NCBI GenBank assembly: GCA_028722305.1
Contig: JAQYHB010000051.1
Location: 1 to 55,352, forward strand
Direction: 5' to 3'
Length of the DNA stretch: 55,352 bases
From: Spirochaetales bacterium
GTDB lineage: Bacteria > Spirochaetota > Spirochaetia > Sphaerochaetales > Sphaerochaetaceae
Part shown: one piece after another, positions 39,667 to 48,506 of the stretch
How positions within the stretch are numbered: the first letter of the stretch is position 1
Layout: the number at the start of each line of letters is the position of its first letter
Notes under the pieces: model-generated
Told to the model about the DNA's origin: nothing
The model's input: the letters and a program-made list of their open reading frames with translations, nothing else
The model's database searches: none
Made by a program: the position numbers and the translations under genes

Positions 39667-40229
39667 GTCGTTTGCGGGTGGGCTTCGAGATAGGCGCTGA
39701 TTCGCGCCGCGTCGCTTTCCGGCCCGTCCAGCGTGGCGAGGACCTTGTAGGCCTTCGCCATTTCTTTTCGCTCCTTGATCAGAAACCGGGCGTGGAACCG
39801 GGCTTCGTCGGAAAAACCATGGTCCAAGGCGTATTCCATCACCTCGATCCGCAACTTGGTGTCGCTGGGAGTGAGCCTGAGCACGTCGTCCATCGCATTG
39901 ATGGCATCGGCACTCCGGCCCAATTGCTGGAGGATCTGGTATTTCAAAGTGAGGAACCGGAGTATCTGGGGCCAGTTCCGGTAGCCCTCGTCGCAGAGCT
40001 GGAGCGCCAGCTCCTGCCTGCCGTCCAACGCAAGGGCGAGCGCCAGGTTGTAGTACAGCCTTCCGTCGGACGGGTTGTCCTCATGTCCCTCGGCGAACAG
40101 CTTCGCGGCGGCAGCGTACTCCTTTGCCTCCAGCAGCTCCGTTCCTTCCACAAGCGTCCTCTGGACCGCGCTGGTGTGCATGCAGCCCAGAAGCAGCAGG
40201 GAGGGGAGGAACAGGAGGAACGCTTTCAC
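39663..40229 (-). CDS. TPR-repeat lipoprotein
   Basis: A 188-residue exported protein. The N-terminus MKAFLLFLPSLLLLGC is a clear lipoprotein signal with C16 as the lipidated residue. Three to four tetratricopeptide repeats follow, including KEYAAAAKLFAEGHEDNPSD and GRLYYNLALALALDGRQELA. It likely scaffolds envelope proteins; no specific partner is visible. It overlaps the upstream phosphoribosyltransferase gene by four bases and is co-transcribed with it. Confidence 0.85.
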   Translation of the reverse strand: MKAFLLFLPSLLLLGCMHTSAVQRTLVEGTELLEAKEYAAAAKLFAEGHEDNPSDGRLYYNLALALALDGRQELALQLCDEGYRNWPQILRFLTLKYQILQQLGRSADAINAMDDVLRLTPSDTKLRIEVMEYALDHGFSDEARFHARFLIKERKEMAKAYKVLATLDGPESDAARISAYLEAHPQTT

Positions 40230-41293
40230 TTTCCGAGGACCGTTTCCTCAATCTCGCGCACCTGGGCGCGATAGAGGTTGTTGATGTTGGTGCCGTAATC
40301 GGCGATCAGCTGGATCATGTTGCGGGGGTTCGGTCCGACATCCTTCCCGTTCAGGCGGTCGCCGGCATCGCCGAGCCCCGGCAGGATATAGGCGGCATCG
40401 TTGAGCACCGGATCCATCCACAGGGTGTAGACCTCTGCTTCGGGGATGGCGCGGCAGATGCGCAGGCTTCCTTTCAGGGCCGCGATCACGTTGATGAACT
40501 TGATTGAGGCGGGCTTGATTCCCTGGCTCTTCAGATAGTTGACGATGGTGACGAGGCTTCCGCCCGTGGCGTTCATCGGGTCGGCGAAGATCAGGTCCTT
40601 GCCGTCCAGTTCCTTCAGGTTGAAGAAGGAGCGGTCCAGGTCGAGGACGTATTCCATGTTCTTCTCCTGCTTGCTCTCGTCTCGCTTGATTTTGAACAGG
40701 GCGAACGGCGTGACGAACCCATCGGAGCTGAACTCCTGGATTTCCTTGCTGAGGATCATCGAAGGGAGCAGGGCGCCGCGGAGCATGACGCACATGACGC
40801 TGTTGTGGATCAGCTTGTCCACGTCAGGAATGCGGTGGACGGCATAGTTCTGCACCGGCAGCGTGACGGGAGTCTTCAGGATGATGCTGCGTTTGTTGGG
40901 AAGCGCCGCATCTCCATAGACATGGCTGAACAACATCTCGTAAGCCCGCTGGATGTAGTAGAGGAACTCCTCGTGCTGGGTCCTCGGGTCGCGGAGCTTG
41001 GCGATCAGGCGGGAGGCCTCGCCATGCTGTTCTTCGGGAGTCTCGAACGAATAGACATGGATCCGCTTTACCTCTCCGCTCACTTTTTTCAGATACCGTC
41101 CGATATCGCGGCTGGCTTCAATCAGGCCTTTGCGGGCGTTTTCCAGCTGGATCACATCGGAAGAGGAATCCAGCACCTTGCAGAAGGCGAGGGACTTCTC
41201 GTACATCCGGTTGATTGTTTCAAGGCGACGCCTATCTTCATCATTGAGAAAACCATCGAGGTCGGTGGCATGCAGCACAATCCTATTGCTCAT
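40226..41293 (-). CDS. upp: Uracil phosphoribosyltransferase with N-terminal extension
   Basis: A 355-residue protein, against about 208 for ordinary Upp. The C-terminal part (about 145-355) is a type I phosphoribosyltransferase with LRGALLPSM, the PRPP loop DPMNATGGS (238-246) and the uracil-binding YILPGLGDAGDRLNG near residue 320. These indicate UMP formation from uracil and PRPP in salvage. The first 145 residues are charged and helical, of unknown function. AAGGAG lies upstream of the ATG. It is divergent from adk; the two promoters appear to share one -35 box. Confidence 0.82.
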   Translation of the reverse strand: MSNRIVLHATDLDGFLNDEDRRRLETINRMYEKSLAFCKVLDSSSDVIQLENARKGLIEASRDIGRYLKKVSGEVKRIHVYSFETPEEQHGEASRLIAKLRDPRTQHEEFLYYIQRAYEMLFSHVYGDAALPNKRSIILKTPVTLPVQNYAVHRIPDVDKLIHNSVMCVMLRGALLPSMILSKEIQEFSSDGFVTPFALFKIKRDESKQEKNMEYVLDLDRSFFNLKELDGKDLIFADPMNATGGSLVTIVNYLKSQGIKPASIKFINVIAALKGSLRICRAIPEAEVYTLWMDPVLNDAAYILPGLGDAGDRLNGKDVGPNPRNMIQLIADYGTNINNLYRAQVREIEETVLGK

Positions 41294-41312
41294 GAAAGAC
41301 TCCTTCGCAGTG

Positions 41313-41341
41313 ATAGTAGCGCATCTTCGCCTGCGTTGCAA
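41313..41341 (-). promoter_or_regulatory. Promoter of the upp-like gene
   Basis: On the minus strand TTGCAA (41341-41336), a 17-base spacer and TACTAT (41318-41313). The -35 hexamer is palindromic and is also the -35 of the adk promoter. Confidence 0.6.
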
Positions 41342-41365
41342 AGAATCTTCGCTTGTTGGTATGAT
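41336..41365 (+). promoter_or_regulatory. Promoter of adk
   Basis: TTGCAA (41336-41341), an 18-base spacer and TATGAT (41360-41365). The short leader carries GAGAGGTG before the ATG at 41384. Confidence 0.6.
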
Positions 41366-41383
41366 GAAGCGAGAGGTGAAACG

Positions 41384-42013
41384 ATGAATCTCGTATTTCT
41401 TGGCCCTCCGGGAGCCGGCAAGGGCACAATCGCAGCGTTAGCGAAGGACTATTACCAGATTCCCCATATTTCGACTGGTGATTTGTTCCGCTCGAACATC
41501 AAGAACGAGACCGAGCTCGGCAAGCAGGTGAAGTCCATCCTTGCCAGTGGCGGCCTGGTACCCGATGAGGTGACCATCGCCATGGTCCGCAACAGGCTCG
41601 AGGAGAAGGATGCCGCAAGGGGATTCATCCTGGACGGATTTCCAAGAACCATACCGCAGGCCGACGCGCTGGAGGGGATGGCCAAGCTGGATGCCGTGGT
41701 CAACTTCGTCCTCGCCGACGAGGAGATCATCAAGCGCCTGTCCGGCAGACGCATCTGCAAGAGCACAGGCAGGACCTACCACGTCGTCTTCAACCCGCCG
41801 AAGAAAGAGGGAATCGATGACGAGACGGGCGAGCCGCTGATCCAGCGCGACGACGACAAGCCCGAGGCGATCAAGCACCGTCTGGAGGTCTATGCCGCCT
41901 CGACGGAACCGCTGATTGACTACTACCGCAAGAAAGGGCTGATTGTCGACCTTGACGCCTCCAAGAGCCCGGAAGAGGTGATGAGACAGCTGGCAAGCCT
42001 GGTCAAGGCCTGA
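41384..42013 (+). CDS. adk: Adenylate kinase
   Basis: A 209-residue adenylate kinase, which equilibrates ATP, ADP and AMP. It has the P-loop GPPGAGKGT (7-15), the AMP-site STGDLFR, the FILDGFPRT hallmark and the LID region, which here carries only one cysteine (GRRICKSTGRTYHVVFNPPK, in part GRRICKSTGRTYH). It is therefore a LID without the four-cysteine zinc site. GAGAGGTG precedes the ATG. A terminator follows. It lies divergent from the upp-like gene. Confidence 0.95.
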   Translation: MNLVFLGPPGAGKGTIAALAKDYYQIPHISTGDLFRSNIKNETELGKQVKSILASGGLVPDEVTIAMVRNRLEEKDAARGFILDGFPRTIPQADALEGMAKLDAVVNFVLADEEIIKRLSGRRICKSTGRTYHVVFNPPKKEGIDDETGEPLIQRDDDKPEAIKHRLEVYAASTEPLIDYYRKKGLIVDLDASKSPEEVMRQLASLVKA

Positions 42014-42021
42014 AATGACGA

Positions 42022-42046
42022 GGAGGTCCAAACGGGCCTCCTTTTC
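42022..42046 (+). terminator. Rho-independent terminator after adk
   Basis: GGAGGTCC pairs with GGGCCTCC (one G-U) around AAAC, followed by TTTTC. Confidence 0.7.
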
Positions 42047-42119
42047 ATATGCTTGCGTCTTTATGGCGTTTGAATCTCCTGCCTGACAAACAAAACTCCA
42101 TCCAAAGCCGGAAGAGGGG

Positions 42120-42149
42120 TTGAGTCGTTTGGGAAATTTGGATTATACA
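42120..42149 (+). promoter_or_regulatory. Promoter of guaB
   Basis: TTGAGT, a 17- to 18-base spacer and TTATAC/TATACA. A leader with GGAGG precedes the ATG at 42175. Confidence 0.6.
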
Positions 42150-42174
42150 TTTCGCTAATCACCTGGAGGATAGC

Positions 42175-43692
42175 ATGGCATATTATTTTGATGAACCTTC
42201 CCATACGTTTGGCGAGTATCTGCTGGTCCCCGGCTTCACGAGCCGGGATTGTGTTCCTTCGAACGTCTCATTGAAAACCCCTATTGTGAAATACAAGAAG
42301 GGAGAGACCCCCTCCATGTCCCTGAACATCCCGATGGTCAGCGCAGCCATGCAGAGCGTCAGCGGAGAGAAAATGGCCGAGGCTTTGGCTCGCGAAGGCG
42401 GGCTTTCCTTCATTTATTGCTCCCAGTCCGTCGAGGACGAAGCCGCGATGGTCGCCCGCGTCAAGGCGTTCAAGGCTGGTTTCGTCCCGAGCGACTCCAA
42501 CATCCGCCCGGACCAGTGTCTTGCCGACATCATCGAGCTGAAGGAGAAACATGGGCACTCGACCATTGCCGTGACCGAAGATGGAACACCCAACGGGAAG
42601 CTCTGCGGAGTCGTCACCAGCCGCGACTGGAGGCCGAGCCGGATGAGCCTGGACTGCAAGGTCGCTTCCTTCATGACCCCGCTTTCCAAACTGGTCTACG
42701 CCAAGGAACCGATTACCCTGAGCGAGGCGAACGACATCCTCTGGGACCACAAGCTGAACAGCCTTCCCATCGTAGACGACCAGATGCGTTTGAAGTACTT
42801 TGTCTTCCGCAAGGACTACGACAGCCATAAGGAGAACCCGAACGAACTGCTTGACGAGCACAAGCGCTACATGGTGGGTGCCGCCATCAACAGCCGCGAC
42901 TATAAGGAACGAGTGCCCGCTTTGGTCAACGCGGGAGCAGACATCCTCTGCATCGATTCCTCCGAAGGCTACAGCCAGTGGCAGGCCGACACCCTTGCCT
43001 GGATCCGCGCCACCTATGGAGACAAGGTGAAGGTGGGGGCCGGCAACGTCGTCGACGCCGAGGGCTTCCGCTATCTGGCCGACTGTGGAGCCGATTTCGT
43101 CAAGATTGGTATCGGTGGCGGCTCAATCTGCATCACCCGCGAGACCAAGGGGATTGGACGCGGCCAGGCAACCGCCGTCATCGACGTCGCCCGCGCCCGC
43201 GACCAGTACTATGAGGAGAAGGGGGCCTACATCCCCATCTGCTCCGATGGCGGCGTCGTCCTTGACTACCATGTCACATTGGCCCTGGCCATGGGCGCCG
43301 ACTTCGTCATGCTGGGCCGTTATTTCGCCCGGTTCGACGAGAGCCCTACCGAGAAGGTGAACGTCGGGGGGTCCTATATGAAGGAGTACTGGGGCGAAGG
43401 ATCCGCCCGCGCCCGCAACTGGCAGCGCTACGACTTGGGTGGCAAAGGCGGCAAGCTTTCCTTTGTCGAGGGTGTCGACTCCTACGTGCCGTATGCAGGC
43501 GCCCTGAAGGACAATGTGCAGATGACGCTGAGCAAGGTGCGGAGCACCATGTGCAACTGTGGTTGTCTCTCGATCAAGGAGTTGCAGAAGAATGCCAAGC
43601 TGACCCTGGTCAGCGCCACCAGCATCGTCGAGGGCGGGGCCCACGACGTGCTTCTGAAGGACAACAATTCCTCCACCCAGACAGGGAGATGA
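42175..43692 (+). CDS. guaB: IMP dehydrogenase
   Basis: A 505-residue IMP dehydrogenase, the NAD-dependent committing step to GMP. A CBS-domain insertion (about residues 105-225, [14 protein letters not shown]) sits within the TIM barrel. The catalytic loop reads [12 protein letters not shown] with the nucleophilic Cys; the flap includes [10 protein letters not shown]. It belongs to the longer subgroup with the N-terminus [16 protein letters not shown] rather than the E. coli-like type, and the GIGGG and ICITRE variants fit that subgroup. GGAGG precedes the ATG. It is transcribed alone. Confidence 0.93.
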   Translation: MAYYFDEPSHTFGEYLLVPGFTSRDCVPSNVSLKTPIVKYKKGETPSMSLNIPMVSAAMQSVSGEKMAEALAREGGLSFIYCSQSVEDEAAMVARVKAFKAGFVPSDSNIRPDQCLADIIELKEKHGHSTIAVTEDGTPNGKLCGVVTSRDWRPSRMSLDCKVASFMTPLSKLVYAKEPITLSEANDILWDHKLNSLPIVDDQMRLKYFVFRKDYDSHKENPNELLDEHKRYMVGAAINSRDYKERVPALVNAGADILCIDSSEGYSQWQADTLAWIRATYGDKVKVGAGNVVDAEGFRYLADCGADFVKIGIGGGSICITRETKGIGRGQATAVIDVARARDQYYEEKGAYIPICSDGGVVLDYHVTLALAMGADFVMLGRYFARFDESPTEKVNVGGSYMKEYWGEGSARARNWQRYDLGGKGGKLSFVEGVDSYVPYAGALKDNVQMTLSKVRSTMCNCGCLSIKELQKNAKLTLVSATSIVEGGAHDVLLKDNNSSTQTGR

Positions 43693-43771
43693 CGGAAATT
43701 GCCGTGGTTCACAAAGAAGGGGAGAGGCTCGCGCCTTTCCCCTCTTTGCAAGTAGGAACGGTACTGGCAGG

Positions 43772-45085
43772 TTATTTTTTCATCAGGTAATCCGCCACCG
43801 CTTCGTACGCCGGAATGGAAAGCGGGTCGATGTATTTGTTCGACGCAAGATAGGTCGATGCAAAGCGCGCAATCACCATCTGGGCTGCCGGGTCTATGTA
43901 GATGGCCTGTCCGTGGACGCCACGTGCCATGTACGCCCCGTGCGGATTGTTCGTGATCCACCACATGTCATGGTAGCTCCAGCCGTCAAGCTTGGGATAT
44001 TCGCCGCCTTTTGCGAAAGCCGCTTGGTACTTGGCATCAGAACCGCCACACGCTATATCCCGTGCGGCTTGTGCCGGAATGACCTGTTTGCCCTTCAGTT
44101 TTCCGCCGTTCCGCATCATTTCTCCGAACATTGCCATGTCACGCAGGTTCAGGCTGAATCCGCCGCCGGCAAACGCGATTCCCGAGGGATCGACCTGGTA
44201 GTAGCCGTCGTAATGCGCGCCAAGCGGCTTCCAGATTTTTTCAGAGACAAGCTCTGTCAGTCCCTTGCCGGTGACACGGGAGTTTATCCAGGCAAGCAGT
44301 TCAGTGTTCACCGTGCGGTAGCCGAATGCTTCGCCATGCTCTTGCCCGTCGATTTTTTTGACGGTTGCAAGGTATTCGTAGTAGTTCTGCGGGCCCTTGT
44401 AGTCTGCCGGACGGAACACATTTCCCGCCGCGGAGTATTTCCACACCTCGGCGTCCGGGTCGTTATAGTCCTCGCTGTACTGGATTGCGGTCGTCATGTC
44501 CATTACCTGCCGCACGGTCGCATCCGCGAAGCCGCTGCCTTTCAGCTCCGGAATATACTCGGAAACCGTTTTTGACGGATCAAGGACTCCTTCCGCCTCA
44601 AGAATCGCGGCGATTGTCCCGGTGAACGACTTGCTCACGGACATTGCCGCATGCACACCGTCCGGCTTGAGCCCCGCAGGATACTTTTCGTATACGATTT
44701 TTCCTTTGTGCATGATGATGATGCCGTCTGTGTAGTTCGCGTCCAGCGACTCGGCGAACGTCATCTCCTTGTCGGAATCCCACGGGATGAATCGTATGGA
44801 ATCAATGTTCGGGTCATATTTGGTCTTTACTGTGTACAGTTTCTCCTTCGCGGCAGGAACTGTCCTCGTCGGGGAAAATTCCTGCATGTGGTTCACGCTG
44901 TACCGCAATCCTGGAAAATTGAAATACGAGCCGTCGGCTGCATGGAGTGTTTTGTCCGGCGCAGGCGGGAATCCCTTCTGCCACTGCATTTTCTCTGGAT
45001 TTGTCGCCTCTGCGTTCGGATATCCCTGGGCAAAAGCTCCTGCCATGCATGCGAGCGCAAAGCAACTCAACAACATTTTCTTCAT
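43772..45085 (-). CDS. Class C beta-lactamase-fold serine hydrolase
   Basis: A 437-residue exported protein with signal peptide MKKMLLSCFALACMAGAFAQ. The nucleophile motif S149-x-x-K152 is in AAMSVSKSFTGT, and the third motif region HGQAIYIDPAAQMVI lies near the C-terminus, as in PF00144 esterases and D-aminopeptidases. The domain includes GYRTVNTELLAWI. Substrate is unknown. By eye its codon use is less GC-biased than that of its neighbours, which hints at acquisition. The ATG is preceded by AGGAGGC. It is a single-gene unit divergent from the DUF3798 operon. Confidence 0.87.
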   Translation of the reverse strand: MKKMLLSCFALACMAGAFAQGYPNAEATNPEKMQWQKGFPPAPDKTLHAADGSYFNFPGLRYSVNHMQEFSPTRTVPAAKEKLYTVKTKYDPNIDSIRFIPWDSDKEMTFAESLDANYTDGIIIMHKGKIVYEKYPAGLKPDGVHAAMSVSKSFTGTIAAILEAEGVLDPSKTVSEYIPELKGSGFADATVRQVMDMTTAIQYSEDYNDPDAEVWKYSAAGNVFRPADYKGPQNYYEYLATVKKIDGQEHGEAFGYRTVNTELLAWINSRVTGKGLTELVSEKIWKPLGAHYDGYYQVDPSGIAFAGGGFSLNLRDMAMFGEMMRNGGKLKGKQVIPAQAARDIACGGSDAKYQAAFAKGGEYPKLDGWSYHDMWWITNNPHGAYMARGVHGQAIYIDPAAQMVIARFASTYLASNKYIDPLSIPAYEAVADYLMKK

Positions 45086-45298
45086 GGTGCCTCCTGTGGG
45101 GGAATCGTCTGCGATTGTTGAAAAACAACAAGCGTGATGAACGCATTTCACAGTGATTCCGTTTTTATCAGTATATGCATGGGAAAAATAGGAAAACAAG
45201 GAAGGCAACGGGGCATTTCATGATTTTGTGGAAAAAGTTCTCATCCAGAAGCGTATGCCAAACGCCTTTGGAATTTGATGTCCGGATTTTGTCGCTTC

Positions 45299-45326
45299 AA
45301 AAAAAGGTAACGAGTCCTTCGTTACC
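45299..45326 (-). terminator. Terminator-like hairpin in the gap upstream of the serine hydrolase gene
   Basis: On the minus strand GGTAACGA pairs with TCGTTACC around a short loop and is followed by seven T. It lies more than 200 bases before the serine hydrolase start. No gene ends here, so it could be a leader attenuator, the end of a small RNA or an insulator. The rest of the 45086-45450 gap shows no coding signal. Confidence 0.55.
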
Positions 45327-45450
45327 CTGGGCAGGTAGTCACTTTGGCGGAGAACGTAGCCTCTTTTCCTGACCAGCGCCAAGCTTGCCTGTCGTTGGAG
45401 AAGAATATCCAAGAAATGAAGAAAAATGTGTATAAATATGCATAAACACA

Positions 45451-45479
45451 TTGCCATGATTTCACTCTTTCTTTACAAT
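45451..45479 (+). promoter_or_regulatory. Promoter of the DUF3798 operon
   Basis: TTGCCA (45451-45456), a 17-base spacer and TACAAT (45474-45479), in an A/T-rich stretch. AAGGAGAGG precedes the ATG at 45509. Confidence 0.65.
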
Positions 45480-45508
45480 TGGACAAAACTTTCTTAAGGA
45501 GAGGTCGA

Positions 45509-46768
45509 ATGAAAAAGCTTTTGTCAATTTTGCTCTGCACCGCTCTCGCTTCCTCCTTTGCGTTTGCAAATGGAGCGAAAGAAGCGCCAGCGTCCCCAGC
45601 GGCGGCACCAGCTGCCAGCACGGCGGCTCCTGCCAGCGGCCGTGACTATCACATCGGTATTGTCACAGGTACCGTCTCCCAGTCCGAGGATGATCTCCGT
45701 GGCGCCGAGGAGCTGATCAAGGAGTACGGGACCGTACAGGACGGTGGATTGATCCAGCACGTCACGTACCCTGACAACTTCATGGAAGAGGCGGAAACCA
45801 CCATCAGTGTCATCGCCGGTCTTGCCGACGACCCGAAGATGAAGGCGGTCATCGTCAACCAGGCTGTCCCCGGCACCACCGAGGCCTTCCGCAGAATCCA
45901 CGAGAAGAGGCCTGACGTGCTGTGCATCGCAGGCGAGGCCCACGAGGATCCTGCCGTCATCGAGAGCTCCTCTGACTTGGTCGTCCAGAACGACTTCGTC
46001 AGCCGCGGCTACCTGATCATCCATACCGCCCACGAGCTTGGAGCAAAGACGTTCGTCCATATTTCGTTCCCGCGCCACATGTCCTATGAGACCCTGAGCC
46101 GCCGCGCCGCCATCATGCGCGAGACCTGCAAGGACCTCGGCATGCAGTTCATCATGGAGACCGCTCCGGATCCGACCAGCGACGTCGGTGTCGCAGGCGC
46201 CCAGCAGTACATCCTTGAGAACGTCCCCGCCTGGGTGGAGAAGTACGGCAAGGACGCCGCCTTCTTCTGCACCAACGACGCCCACACCGAGCCGTTGCTC
46301 AAGCAGTTGCTGGCAAATGGCGGCATGTTCATCGAAGCCGACCTTCCGTCTCCTTTGATGGGCTATCCTGGCGCTCTTGGTCTTGACCTTTCCGCCGAGG
46401 CAGGCAACTTCCCGGCCATTTTGAAGAAGGTCGAGAACGCGATCGTCAGCAAGGGTGGCGCAGGCCGCTTCGGCACCTGGGCCTATTCCTACGGTTTCAC
46501 CACGACTGCCGGTCTCGGTCAGCATGCGATCAACGTCCTGGACGGTACCAGCAAGCTGACCAACCTGCCCGATATCATGAGGGCCTACGGCAAGTTCACT
46601 GGCGACGCCCACTGGAACGGCAACTACTACACCAACGCCGACACCGGCGTCCAGGCGAAGAACCACGTCCTGATCTACCAGGATACCTACATCATGGGCC
46701 GCGAGCCGGATCGGTACATGCACGCCACCGAGGTCGAGGTTCCTGAAAAGTACTACACCATCAAGTAA
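45509..46768 (+). CDS. DUF3798-family substrate-binding protein
   Basis: A 419-residue exported protein with signal peptide MKKLLSILLCTALASSFAFA followed by an Ala/Pro-rich linker to about residue 45. The rest is a periplasmic-binding-like fold (HIGIVTGTVSQSEDD, FVHISFPRHMSYETLSRR, GKDAAFFCTNDAHTEPLL) that I assign to DUF3798 (PF12683). It heads an operon with a double ATPase and two RbsC-like permeases, so it is the receptor of an ABC importer whose ligand is unknown. AAGGAGAGG lies before the ATG. A hairpin with T-run separates it from the ATPase. Confidence 0.85.
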   Translation: MKKLLSILLCTALASSFAFANGAKEAPASPAAAPAASTAAPASGRDYHIGIVTGTVSQSEDDLRGAEELIKEYGTVQDGGLIQHVTYPDNFMEEAETTISVIAGLADDPKMKAVIVNQAVPGTTEAFRRIHEKRPDVLCIAGEAHEDPAVIESSSDLVVQNDFVSRGYLIIHTAHELGAKTFVHISFPRHMSYETLSRRAAIMRETCKDLGMQFIMETAPDPTSDVGVAGAQQYILENVPAWVEKYGKDAAFFCTNDAHTEPLLKQLLANGGMFIEADLPSPLMGYPGALGLDLSAEAGNFPAILKKVENAIVSKGGAGRFGTWAYSYGFTTTAGLGQHAINVLDGTSKLTNLPDIMRAYGKFTGDAHWNGNYYTNADTGVQAKNHVLIYQDTYIMGREPDRYMHATEVEVPEKYYTIK

Positions 46769-46786
46769 CAATGGTTTCGCAGGAGG

Positions 46787-46812
46787 AGGGGAAAGCATAT
46801 TTCCCCTTTTCC
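46787..46812 (+). terminator. Attenuator-type terminator after the DUF3798 gene
   Basis: AGGGGAAA pairs with TTTCCCCT around GCATA, followed by TTTTCC. Its position between receptor and ATPase genes suggests partial termination. Confidence 0.65.
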
Positions 46813-46886
46813 TGTCTCTTGATGGGCAATAGCTGTTTGTCCTATGGATAAAGAGCTCTTGCTCATTTGTTTGTAAAGGATCGTAT

Positions 46887-48506
46887 ATGGAAGCACAGGA
46901 AATACCGTTGCTTGAGATGCGCCACATCAGCAAGTCGTTCTTCGGGAACCAGGTTCTGGGTGACGTCAGTTTCACGCTCGGCAAAGGGGAGATTCTCGGT
47001 CTCGTAGGGGAGAATGGCGCCGGCAAGTCCACGCTGATGAAAATCCTTTTCGGTATGAACGAGATCAGCGAGACGGGAGGTTATGGCGGGGAGGTGCTGA
47101 TTGATGGAAATGTCGTCCATTTCACCTCTTCCCTGGATGCCTTGGACGCGGGAATCGGTATGGTCCATCAGGAGTTTTCGTTGCTCCCGGATTTCACTGC
47201 CGCGGAGAACATCCTGCTCAACCGCGAGCCGGTGAAGAAGCATTGGGCCGCCAACCTGTTTGGCGACCGCATGAACACCATCGACCGGGCGAAGCTTGAG
47301 ACGTCGGCCAGGAAGGCGATCGACCGCCTTGGGGTCAAGCTGGACGCGGACATGGTGGTGGGGCAGATGCCGGTGGGGCACAAGCAGTTCACTGAGATTG
47401 CCCGTGAGCTTTCCAAGGAGGATTCGGAGACTGCCGGAAAGATCCGCCTGCTGGTGCTCGACGAGCCGACCGCGGTCCTTTCCGAGCAGGAGGCCCAAAG
47501 CCTGCTGAAGGCGATGAAGAACCTGTCTGCCCAGGGAATCGCCATCATCTTCATCAGCCACCGCCTGCAGGAGATCATCGACGTCTGCGACCAGATCATG
47601 GTCATGCGCGACGGCCGGATCATCAAGCAGGTCGTCAACGACACGAACGTCAACGTCCACGAGATCGCCCAGTGGATGGTCGGGCGCGAGATTTCCCTGG
47701 ACGCGCAGGTGGACCGCCACTTCGATTACGCGTCGCATCCGGTGGACATGGAGGTCCGCAACCTCTGGGTCAACATGACCGGCGAGGTGGTCCGGGACGT
47801 CAACCTCGATATCCATCGCGGCGAGATCCTTGGAATCGGCGGTCTCGCCGGACAGGGAAAGCTGGGTGTCCCCAACGGCATCATGGGCTTGTTCCCTGCC
47901 GGTGGAAAGGTCTGGTTCGAAGGAAAGGAAATCGCCCTGAACGACCCGAGTGCCTGTCTGGACGCGGGACTCGCCTTTGTCAGCGAGGACCGCCGGGGAG
48001 TGGGGCTTCTGCTCGACGAGTCCCTTGAGTGGAACGTCAGCTTCGAGGCCATGCAGGTGCAGGGCAAGTACCTTCTGAAGAAAGGACCAATCACCTGGCG
48101 TGACACCAACGCCATCGGCGAGGTGACGAAGAATTACATCGATATGCTGGAGATCAAGTGCACCTCTTCCAAGCAACATGCGCGCGAGCTTTCCGGCGGC
48201 AACCAGCAGAAAGTCTGCCTTGCCAAGGCCTTCGCCATGCAGCCCAAGCTGCTCTTCGTCAGCGAGCCTACCCGTGGCATCGATATCGGCGCCAAGCAGC
48301 TCGTGCTCCGCGCCCTGAAGGAATACAACCAGAAGTATGGCACGACCATCGTCATGATCAGCAGCGAGCTCGAGGAGCTGCGCTCGATTTGCGACCGGAT
48401 CGCCATCATCACCGACGGCAAGGTAGGAGGAATTCTTCCTGCCAGCAACCCGAGTTCGGATTTCGGCCTGCTGATGGTCGGCCAGGCTGTCAAAGGAGGC
48501 AACTGA
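46887..48506 (+). CDS. ABC importer ATPase with two nucleotide-binding domains (RbsA/MglA-like)
   Basis: A 539-residue fused ATPase. NBD1 has Walker A GENGAGKST (41-49) and Walker B LLVLDEPTAVL (about 189). Its signature is degenerate (MPVGHKQFTEIARELSKEDS) with an insertion before Walker B. NBD2 has a degenerate Walker A (GGLAGQGKLGV), typical of the RbsA group, a good signature LSGGNQQKVCLAKAF (about 434) and SEPTRGIDIGAKQL. It powers the two permeases that follow. The stop overlaps the first permease ATG by one base. Confidence 0.92.
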   Translation: MEAQEIPLLEMRHISKSFFGNQVLGDVSFTLGKGEILGLVGENGAGKSTLMKILFGMNEISETGGYGGEVLIDGNVVHFTSSLDALDAGIGMVHQEFSLLPDFTAAENILLNREPVKKHWAANLFGDRMNTIDRAKLETSARKAIDRLGVKLDADMVVGQMPVGHKQFTEIARELSKEDSETAGKIRLLVLDEPTAVLSEQEAQSLLKAMKNLSAQGIAIIFISHRLQEIIDVCDQIMVMRDGRIIKQVVNDTNVNVHEIAQWMVGREISLDAQVDRHFDYASHPVDMEVRNLWVNMTGEVVRDVNLDIHRGEILGIGGLAGQGKLGVPNGIMGLFPAGGKVWFEGKEIALNDPSACLDAGLAFVSEDRRGVGLLLDESLEWNVSFEAMQVQGKYLLKKGPITWRDTNAIGEVTKNYIDMLEIKCTSSKQHARELSGGNQQKVCLAKAFAMQPKLLFVSEPTRGIDIGAKQLVLRALKEYNQKYGTTIVMISSELEELRSICDRIAIITDGKVGGILPASNPSSDFGLLMVGQAVKGGN

